From the NCBI GenBank assembly GCA_013298375.1, contig JAAFHM010000087.1, forward strand, positions 1 through 12,962: DNA of 12,962 nucleotides. The letters are read 5' to 3'. Numbering within the stretch: the stretch's first letter is position 1; each line of letters opens with the position of its first letter. The DNA is from Ignavibacteria bacterium (GTDB lineage Bacteria; Bacteroidota; Ignavibacteria; Kapaibacteriales; UBA4661). Below the pieces are notes generated by a model. The model saw only the letters and a program-made list of their open reading frames with translations, made no database searches and had not been told where the DNA came from. The translations under genes were made by a program, and so were the position numbers. Below, in pieces: positions 7,528 to 12,962 of the stretch.

Positions 7528-7578
7528 TCGCTTCCACGCTTGAGCGAGAGCCTCGCCCGAAGGCAGCGAGACCCTCGC
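7474..7578. repeat. Imperfect inverted repeat, arms about 33-36 bp
   Basis: The left arm is 7474-7506 and the right arm 7543-7578. Paired blocks are GCGAGGGTCT with AGACCCTCGC (10 of 10), GCCTTC with GAAGGC (6 of 6) and AGGCTCTCGCT with AGCGAGAGCCT (11 of 11). The blocks are separated by a 4-nt bulge (AGCG in the right arm) and an unpaired 5-6 nt middle. The loop is 36 nt. The left arm holds its own small hairpin (CTGCCT-TCTG-AGGCAG, 7482-7497). It could end HicB-like transcription, but it is too long and lacks a T-tract for a simple terminator. A dispersed palindromic repeat or a MITE-like remnant fits better. Confidence 0.7.
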
Positions 7579-7626
7579 GCCCGACCAATGACAACATTCC
7601 TTTGAACCTGATTTTTCCTCTCTCTT

Positions 7627-7634
7627 TATTTTTC
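7627..7634 (+). promoter_or_regulatory. Weak candidate -7 box for the giant repeat protein
   Basis: TATTTTTC (one mismatch to TAnnTTTG) lies 22 nt after a TTTG at 7601-7604 and 11 nt before the ATG at 7646. Both elements are present, but the last base mismatches and the sequence is T-rich, so chance is a fair explanation. Confidence 0.2.
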
Positions 7635-7645
7635 ATGGTGAACTT

Positions 7646-10600
7646 ATGATGGTCTTCCGTACTTCTCGCTTTGGTGTTCGCTTTGTGGTCAAATCTCTTG
7701 CGCGGCTCTTTACCACTGTAACGCTGCTCCTGTGTATCTTCGGTGCTTCGGCACAAGCGCAGTGGACAAACGGGCAAGATGCAGCCTACGTTCTTGGGCA
7801 AAGCATTTTCACTACCAGCGTTGCAGGCACGACACAGCAGCAAATGAGCGGTCCAGGAGGAATTGCTATTGACGCAGCGAATAATAAACTCTATGTGGTT
7901 GATAACAATAACAACCGCGTATTACGCTTCGGGCTTCCGATTACGAGTAATAACCCCTCCGCCGAAATTGTCTTCGGACAGCCGAATTTCACGTCTTCCG
8001 GTACGGGAACAACACAAAATACCTTCAACGACCCACGTGCTGCTGCCGTTGATGCTGCAGGTAATCTGTACATAGTTGAGTTAAACAACAATCGTATTCT
8101 CCGCTTTAACGCTGCTCATGCGATTGCCGTCAACCAACCGAATGCTAATTTTGTCTATGGGCAACCAAACTTTACATCAAGCGCAGCCGCCACAACGCAG
8201 ACAGGACTAAGTAGTCCTTTTGCGGTTGCTACTTCGTCTGTTACGGGTGATGTATTTGTTACTGACCGACAAAACAGACGTATTGTACGCTATCCTGCTG
8301 CATCGCTTACGAGCAACGGTCCCAATGCTAATCTCGTTCTCGGTGCGGCAAACTACACGACCGTCGGAAGTGCTGTTCCTGCTCAAAATTCTACCCCATT
8401 CCCTAATGGTGTTACAGTTATCGGAAATACACTCTATGTTTCCGATAACAATGCTCGTCGTGTTGTAGCCTTTGATAATATTGGCAGTAAGGTCAATGGT
8501 GATAATGCTGACCGCGTCTTGGGGCAGCCAAACTTTACCGCATCGGCGGCGGCACTGACCGCAACTGGAATGGACAGTCCCACACGAATGGCAACGGATG
8601 GAACGAATTTGTTTGTAGGAGATGGTAACGTTGGTGCAAACAACCGTGTTCTCATTTTTAACAATGCAAACGCCAAAGTCAATGGTGCTGCGGCTGATAA
8701 CGTGCTTGGGCAACCTAACTTTACAACAAGCGGCATCAATCTTACGCAAAGGGGCATGAATAGTGCTACTGGGCTTGCTTTTGTTGGTTCGGTGCTTTTT
8801 GTCGCAGACATAAGCCAAAACCGCGTTTTGGTCTTCGCTCAGTCTGGGATGAATGTTACCGCAACTTCACCCGTCCAAAACACGATGAACTACGGTACGC
8901 CCACAGGTTCGCCCGTGAAAGTGCCGATGAATACGGCGGGCGTGAACAGTATTGACGTAACCTTCTCGCAAAACCTCGCTTCGTGGGTGTTTTCCAATGG
9001 TACAACCTCGCCGAATGCCCGCGATGCCATGAAGGTTTTCGGCACAACCTCACGTGGATACCGCTCCGGTCTTGGCTTTGCGGGTTCGGGAGCAACGCTG
9101 CAATTCACCACCACAGCCCTTGTTACAACAAGTTTCAACCCGGGCGAACAGGTCTGGGTAACCGTTACCAATGCCCAATCAACGGGCTTTGCACCCACAC
9201 GCCCCTTCGTGATGGGCTTCCGCACGAGGGCGGGAACAGGTCCGGTGAATTTCACCTCGCAGCCCACAGGCTCACCCTTTGCTACCGGAAACAGCCCTCA
9301 AGGAATGGCACTTGCCGACTTCGACGGCGATGGCGACTTGGATATGGCTGTGGCAAATTATGGCGCAACAACAGCACGAATTTTAATCAACAACGGCTCA
9401 GGGACATACACTCCGCATCCTGTTGCGCCCAATCCTGCTGCCGGAGCATCACCGTATTTGCTAATTGCGGGCGATGTGGACAACGACGGCGATATTGATT
9501 TGGCGGTTGCTAATGATGGTTCGGGCGTTACGATTATGTTCAATAATGGTTCGGGGAATTTTAGCACAAGCTCTTTCATTGCGGGCGGAGACCCCACAGG
9601 GCTTGCGCTGGCGGATATTGATGCCGACGGCGACCTTGATTTGATGACCACCAATTTCACCGGAAGCACCGTTACCACACGCCTCAATAACGGAAGCGGT
9701 ACGTTTGGTGCTGCTACGTCTTACGGCACAGGAGGCGGTCCGGGCGCAGTTGGCATGGGCGATATTGACAACGACGGTGATTTGGATATGGTCGTTTCGG
9801 CAAATACGGGCAACCGAATTGATGTCTTCATGAATAGCGGCTACGGTACGTTCTATGCGCCCGCAACGCCGAACTACGCCACAGGCAACGGACCGCGCTC
9901 GGTGAATTTTGCCGACCTCAATAACGACGGCTTTATGGACGTGGTAACCGTGAGTGGTGGGAGTAATAACGCCAACGTCTTTTTGAACAATACCGCAGGC
10001 GGCTTTGCTGCTGCCGTCAATTATGCCACCGGGACAACGCCCTTTCCGGTGCGTTTGGGCGATATGGACGGCGATGGCGATTTGGATATGGTTGTCGCTA
10101 ATAACGGCTCTGATGATGTAACCGTGCGACTCAATAACGGTGCAGGGAATTTTACAACCATTGCAAGCGGCTCACCGTTTGCTGCCGGAGGTGGCTCTGC
10201 TCCTTGGGGTATGGAACTGGGCGATGTGGACGGCGATGGCGATTTGGATATTGCCATGACCAAGAACACAGGTAATCTGGCTGTTGTTTTGCTCAATGCA
10301 CCCCCCATGACGGTCTTGGGCAATCTCCCGCCCTTCGCGCCTCGCCCGACGACCACGCCGCTTATGAACACGATGAACTACGGTACGCCCGCAGGTTCGC
10401 CCGTGAAAGTGCCGATGGATATTGCGGGTACGAATAGCATTGACGTTACCTTCTCGCAGCCCCTCGCTCCGTGGGTCTTTTTCAATGGTACAACCTCGCC
10501 GAATGCGCGGGATGCCATGAAAGTTCACGGGACAACCTCGCGCGGCTACCGCTCTGGCGTGGGCTTTGCGGGTTCGGGAGCGACGCTGCAATTCACGACT

Positions 10601-12962
10601 ACAGCTTCCGTTACAAGAAGTTTTAATCCGGGCGAACAAGTCTGGGTAAGCGTTACTACTGCTCAAAGTTCAGCAGGCGCATCCACACGCCCCTTTGTGA
10701 TGGGCTTCCGCACAAGAGCTGGCTCAGGTCCCGCAACGTTTGTCTTCGGACCGACCTTGACAAATCCAACGAAAATCCCTACTGATGTTGTCACCGGAGA
10801 TTTTAATGGCGATGGTTATCTGGATATTGTCGTACTGAATAATGTCAGCACTGCTGATATGAGTGTATTCCTCAGCACCGGTCCGGGAACATTTGCTGCG
10901 GCGGTACCTTATACCGTAACAGGAGGCACAAGTGCTATCACCGCAGGTGATTTCGACAATGACGGCGATCTCGACGTTTGCGCCGCCAATAGTGGTGGCT
11001 ATATGCGCCTTTTGCTCAATAACGGCAGTGGAGTTTTTGGAGCAGCGATAAATGTTGGGTCGGGAGTAGGAACCCTTGTCGCTATTACGTGTTCCGATGT
11101 GGACGGCGACGGCTATCTTGACCTTGTTGCGGTGAATTCCGGCGGTACAGTCGGCATCGCGCTCAATAGCGGAGGTGGAGCTACCATATTTCCGACTGTT
11201 ACGTTCTATGCAACAGGAGCCACACCACAAGGCATTACCTGTGGCGATTTCGACGGCGACGGCGATATTGACCTTGCCACTGCCAATAGTGGCGGGAACA
11301 ACGTCAGTGTCTTGATGAACAACGGTTTGGGCGTGTTTGCGGCGGCAGTGAATTACGCTCTCGGAGCAGGAGCAAGCCCATTTGCTGTTACCAGTGCTGA
11401 TTTCGACGGCGACGGGCGGCTTGACCTTGCTGTGGCAAGAAATGGTGCCGCCAACGTGAGCATCCTCATCAACAGTGCCGCAACGCCCGGAACATTCCCA
11501 AGTATCGTGAATTATCCAGTGGGAACAAACCCGCAATCTATCACGAGCGGTGATTTCGACGGGAATGGCACGATTGACCTTGCCGTAGGGAATTTCACCA
11601 GCAACACCGCAAGCATCCTTCTGAATCCTGCCGGAAGTGGCGTATTCTCGGCAGCCGTCAACTATCCCGTAGGTACAAACCCCGTTGCTATCACGTGTGG
11701 CGATCTCGACGGCGACGGAGATATGGATGTCGTTACAGCAAATGCTGGAACAAGCAATAATGCGACGGTGCTGTGGAACGCTACGCCCATGACCGTCTTG
11801 GGCAATATCCCACCCTACACTCCTCGCCCGACGACTACGCCGCTTATGAACACCATGAACTACGGTACTCCCGCAGGTTCGCCCATGAAAGTGCCGATGA
11901 ATACTGTTCCGACGGGTATCAGCGTTACTTTCTCGCAAAATGCAACAGCCGCCACCTTCACCGATGTCGGTGCAAATAATGCCCGCAATGTGATGAAAGT
12001 CTTTGGCACAACTTCGCGCGGCTACCGCTCCGGCACAGGCTTTTCAGGAGCTGGCGCAACGATGACCTTCACCACCACAGCCTCCGCCCCACCATTCAGT
12101 TTCAATCCGGGCGAACAAGTCTGGGTGAGCGTTACCAATGCACAAAGTACGGGCGGCGCATTCACGCGCCCCTTTGTGATGGGCTTCCGCACAAGGGCAG
12201 GTTCGGGACCTGGGACATTTTACCAAACCGTCGGCTATGGAACAGGGACAAATCCGAATATGGTCGTTGCGGGAGATTTTGATGCCAATGGAACCGTTGA
12301 CATGGTTGTCGGCAATGCCGGTTCAGGCACAGTAAGCCTCTATCTGAACTCAGGCACGGGAACATTTACGGCGGCGGGCAGTTTTCCCGCACCACAACCT
12401 CATAACATCACCGTCGCCGACTTTAACGCTGACGGCTTTCTCGACCTTGCCGTGGCGAGTCAAGCAGGTGCTAATGTGAGCGTCCTTCTCAACACGGGGG
12501 GCGGATTTGCTCCGTTCGTCGGTTATTCCGTCGGTAGCACCTCACAAGGTATTACATCAGGGGATTTCGACGGTGATGGCGATATAGACATTGCCGCAGT
12601 CAGACCAGCAGGTCAAGTTACGGTGTTGTTTAATACTGGCGTGGGCACCTTTGGTGGGGCTGCGAATTATGGAGTGGGCGGCGGTATGCCTAATGCTATC
12701 ACGACGGGCGACTTGGACGGCGACGGCGACCTCGACCTTGTCGTATCGAACAGAACTCTCAATGTTGTGCATATCCTTCTGAACACGGGCTTAGGTACGT
12801 TTGCACCTGCGGTAAATTACAATGCAGGAACGGACTGCGGCGGTCTGGCATTGGGCGATTTCGACGGTGACGGAGATCTCGACATTGCCGTTGGCAACCG
12901 AACGTCTGTCAATATCAGCGTACTCATCAATAATGGTTTGGGTGTTTTTCCACTGCCGCCCG
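7646..12962 (+). CDS. Giant secreted NHL / Ig-like / FG-GAP (VCBS) repeat protein, 3' end outside window
   Basis: A single open frame of at least 1772 codons runs off the window. Residues 1-38 are a signal peptide (basic start, hydrophobic LFTTVTLLLCIFGASAQA, probable cleavage after Ala36 or Ala38), so the product is exported. Next come six NHL-type blades (about 48-397), then three Ig-like domains (412-533, 908-1029, 1402-1522), each followed by FG-GAP/VCBS repeats with calcium loops such as DFDGDGDLD. NHL and FG-GAP units form beta-propellers in known proteins, commonly for binding at the cell surface. No catalytic domain is visible, so adhesion or another surface role is an inference. A C-terminal type IX sorting domain would be expected in Bacteroidota-like hosts but lies, if present, beyond the window. 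ATG 7646 (or the adjacent 7649) is the only start giving the signal peptide; an out-of-frame ATG at 7635 stops after four codons. The frame was checked at several points and is unbroken. Confidence 0.93.
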   Translation, partial: MMVFRTSRFGVRFVVKSLARLFTTVTLLLCIFGASAQAQWTNGQDAAYVLGQSIFTTSVAGTTQQQMSGPGGIAIDAANNKLYVVDNNNNRVLRFGLPITSNNPSAEIVFGQPNFTSSGTGTTQNTFNDPRAAAVDAAGNLYIVELNNNRILRFNAAHAIAVNQPNANFVYGQPNFTSSAAATTQTGLSSPFAVATSSVTGDVFVTDRQNRRIVRYPAASLTSNGPNANLVLGAANYTTVGSAVPAQNSTPFPNGVTVIGNTLYVSDNNARRVVAFDNIGSKVNGDNADRVLGQPNFTASAAALTATGMDSPTRMATDGTNLFVGDGNVGANNRVLIFNNANAKVNGAAADNVLGQPNFTTSGINLTQRGMNSATGLAFVGSVLFVADISQNRVLVFAQSGMNVTATSPVQNTMNYGTPTGSPVKVPMNTAGVNSIDVTFSQNLASWVFSNGTTSPNARDAMKVFGTTSRGYRSGLGFAGSGATLQFTTTALVTTSFNPGEQVWVTVTNAQSTGFAPTRPFVMGFRTRAGTGPVNFTSQPTGSPFATGNSPQGMALADFDGDGDLDMAVANYGATTARILINNGSGTYTPHPVAPNPAAGASPYLLIAGDVDNDGDIDLAVANDGSGVTIMFNNGSGNFSTSSFIAGGDPTGLALADIDADGDLDLMTTNFTGSTVTTRLNNGSGTFGAATSYGTGGGPGAVGMGDIDNDGDLDMVVSANTGNRIDVFMNSGYGTFYAPATPNYATGNGPRSVNFADLNNDGFMDVVTVSGGSNNANVFLNNTAGGFAAAVNYATGTTPFPVRLGDMDGDGDLDMVVANNGSDDVTVRLNNGAGNFTTIASGSPFAAGGGSAPWGMELGDVDGDGDLDIAMTKNTGNLAVVLLNAPPMTVLGNLPPFAPRPTTTPLMNTMNYGTPAGSPVKVPMDIAGTNSIDVTFSQPLAPWVFFNGTTSPNARDAMKVHGTTSRGYRSGVGFAGSGATLQFTTTASVTRSFNPGEQVWVSVTTAQSSAGASTRPFVMGFRTRAGSGPATFVFGPTLTNPTKIPTDVVTGDFNGDGYLDIVVLNNVSTADMSVFLSTGPGTFAAAVPYTVTGGTSAITAGDFDNDGDLDVCAANSGGYMRLLLNNGSGVFGAAINVGSGVGTLVAITCSDVDGDGYLDLVAVNSGGTVGIALNSGGGATIFPTVTFYATGATPQGITCGDFDGDGDIDLATANSGGNNVSVLMNNGLGVFAAAVNYALGAGASPFAVTSADFDGDGRLDLAVARNGAANVSILINSAATPGTFPSIVNYPVGTNPQSITSGDFDGNGTIDLAVGNFTSNTASILLNPAGSGVFSAAVNYPVGTNPVAITCGDLDGDGDMDVVTANAGTSNNATVLWNATPMTVLGNIPPYTPRPTTTPLMNTMNYGTPAGSPMKVPMNTVPTGISVTFSQNATAATFTDVGANNARNVMKVFGTTSRGYRSGTGFSGAGATMTFTTTASAPPFSFNPGEQVWVSVTNAQSTGGAFTRPFVMGFRTRAGSGPGTFYQTVGYGTGTNPNMVVAGDFDANGTVDMVVGNAGSGTVSLYLNSGTGTFTAAGSFPAPQPHNITVADFNADGFLDLAVASQAGANVSVLLNTGGGFAPFVGYSVGSTSQGITSGDFDGDGDIDIAAVRPAGQVTVLFNTGVGTFGGAANYGVGGGMPNAITTGDLDGDGDLDLVVSNRTLNVVHILLNTGLGTFAPAVNYNAGTDCGGLALGDFDGDGDLDIAVGNRTSVNISVLINNGLGVFPLPP
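7787..8836 (+). other. Six-blade NHL-type propeller region of the giant protein
   Basis: Six units begin with a VLGQPNFT-like motif, at nt 7790, 7970, 8153, 8336, 8516 and 8702. Spacing is 180-186 nt (about 61 residues). Each unit ends with an NNNRVLRF-like strand. The fourth unit has drifted most (VLGAANYTT and NARRVVAF). Six units fit a closed six-bladed NHL propeller. Confidence 0.8.
8879..9244 (+). repeat. Ig-like (SbsA-type) domain, copy 1
   Basis: This is a 122-residue module beginning NTMNYGTPTGSPVKVPM and ending RPFVMGFRTRAGTGP. Internal hallmarks are IDVTFSQ, MKVFGTTSRGYRSG, GSGATLQFTTT and FNPGEQVWVTVT, matching the pattern of bacterial SbsA Ig-like (Big_5) domains. Its DNA is close to copy 2, including many synonymous positions. 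Confidence 0.8.
9245..10306 (+). repeat. FG-GAP/VCBS propeller block 1 (seven repeats)
   Basis: Seven Asp-rich calcium loops (consensus D-[FVIML]-[DN]-x-D-G-[DF]-[LIM]-D) start at nt 9317, 9473, 9614, 9761, 9914, 10061 and 10223. Spacing is 141-162 nt. Most are followed by strands like MAVAN and then a short LLNNGSGTF-type segment. Seven repeats match a closed integrin-like seven-bladed propeller. Confidence 0.85.
10307..10366 (+). repeat. 20-residue Pro-rich linker, copy 1
   Basis: A linker starting MTVLGNLPPFAPRPTTTP joins propeller block 1 to Ig copy 2. A second copy with three substitutions, of identical length, occupies 11789-11848 ahead of Ig copy 3. No such linker precedes Ig copy 1, which instead follows the NHL propeller. 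Confidence 0.8.
10367..10732 (+). repeat. Ig-like (SbsA-type) domain, copy 2
   Basis: This module is exactly the length of copy 1 (122 residues), with the same hallmarks: IDVTFSQ, GTTSRGYRSGVGFAGSGA, FNPGEQVWVSVT and RPFVMGFRTRAGSGP. Long nucleotide stretches match copy 1, pointing to recent duplication or gene conversion. Confidence 0.8.
10733..11788 (+). repeat. FG-GAP/VCBS propeller block 2 (seven repeats)
   Basis: Seven calcium loops start at nt 10799, 10949, 11096, 11246, 11399, 11552 and 11702. The spacing is strikingly even at 147-153 nt (49-51 residues). The sixth loop reads DFDGNGTID, replacing the usual third Asp with Asn. The seven-repeat count equals that of block 1. Confidence 0.85.
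11789..11848 (+). repeat. 20-residue Pro-rich linker, copy 2
   Basis: It starts MTVLGNIPPYTPRPTTTP, has the same length as the linker at 10307, and sits between propeller block 2 and Ig copy 3. It marks the supermodule boundary. Confidence 0.8.
11849..12211 (+). repeat. Ig-like (SbsA-type) domain, copy 3
   Basis: At 121 residues this is the most diverged copy. The middle reads FSQNATAATFTDVGANNAR where copies 1 and 2 have an FSNGTTSPNAR-type stretch, while both ends (NTMNYGTPAGSP and RPFVMGFRTRAGSGP) are conserved. Confidence 0.8.
12212..12962 (+). repeat. FG-GAP/VCBS propeller block 3 (five repeats visible, cut by window end)
   Basis: Calcium loops start at nt 12275, 12419, 12563, 12710 and 12857, spaced 144-147 nt. 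The first reads DFDANGTVD and the second DFNADGFLD; the last three are canonical. The block ends mid-repeat (NNGLGVFPLPP). By analogy with blocks 1 and 2, two more repeats should follow beyond the window. Confidence 0.85.

Noticed and set aside
8207..8818. 203-codon minus-strand open frame under the NHL region
   Set aside because: It is antisense to the NHL repeats. Its Cys/Ser/Thr-rich repetitive sequence simply reflects the opposite-strand repeats.
10724..11938. 404-codon open frame on the minus strand inside the giant repeat gene
   Set aside because: It is antisense to a continuous, clearly coding plus-strand frame. Its low-complexity, repetitive His/Arg/Ser-rich sequence mirrors the Asp/Gly repeat codons on the other strand, and it has no recognisable domain.
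9317..12890. Asp-rich loops as EF-hand or dockerin domains
   Set aside because: The DxDxDG loops occur every ~50 residues, each with a following AVAN-like strand and an NNGxGxF segment. That is the FG-GAP/VCBS pattern, not paired helices.

Overview
The window holds a block of five same-strand (+) housekeeping and signalling genes, then a short region with a broken gene and repeats, then the start of a very large secreted repeat protein that runs off the right end. The best guess for the host is the Bacteroidota/Chlorobiota/Kapabacteria side of the FCB group. The reasons are the giant secreted NHL/FG-GAP/Ig-like mosaic, a lipoprotein signal ending in FLSC, almost no Shine-Dalgarno sequences ahead of starts, and two TAnnTTTG boxes of the Bacteroidota -7 type. 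This is inference from style, not from a marker gene.

Left block (1-6112, all +): the C-terminal part of a sensor histidine kinase (5' end outside the window); the AAA+ ATPase RarA, 16 nt downstream; a SCO1/SenC-type copper or thiol lipoprotein; a second, soluble PAS-PAS histidine kinase; and a MATE-family multidrug/Na+ antiporter. Gaps are 16, 122, 48 and 41 nt, so most may be co-transcribed. No response regulator is present, so both kinases are orphans here.

Middle region (6113-7645): a minus-strand Uma2-family (DUF820, PD-(D/E)XK fold) gene broken by a single -1 frameshift; about 220 bp of divergent intergenic DNA with a four-unit T-rich tandem repeat; a solitary HicB-like small protein without a HicA partner; and a 120-bp patch of nested direct and inverted repeats.

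Right block (7646-12962, open at the 3' end): one uninterrupted reading frame of at least 1772 codons. It encodes a signal peptide, a six-blade NHL-type propeller, and then a supermodule of about 495 residues repeated in tandem. Each supermodule is a 121-122 aa SbsA-like Ig domain followed by an FG-GAP/VCBS propeller. Exactly seven calcium-loop motifs lie in each of the two complete propellers, and five are visible in the third before the window ends. The periodicity predicts where the next blade and the next Ig domain should fall. This architecture is the most notable content of the window. I see no phage, CRISPR, tRNA/rRNA or transposase gene, and no clear evidence for a new multi-gene defence system.
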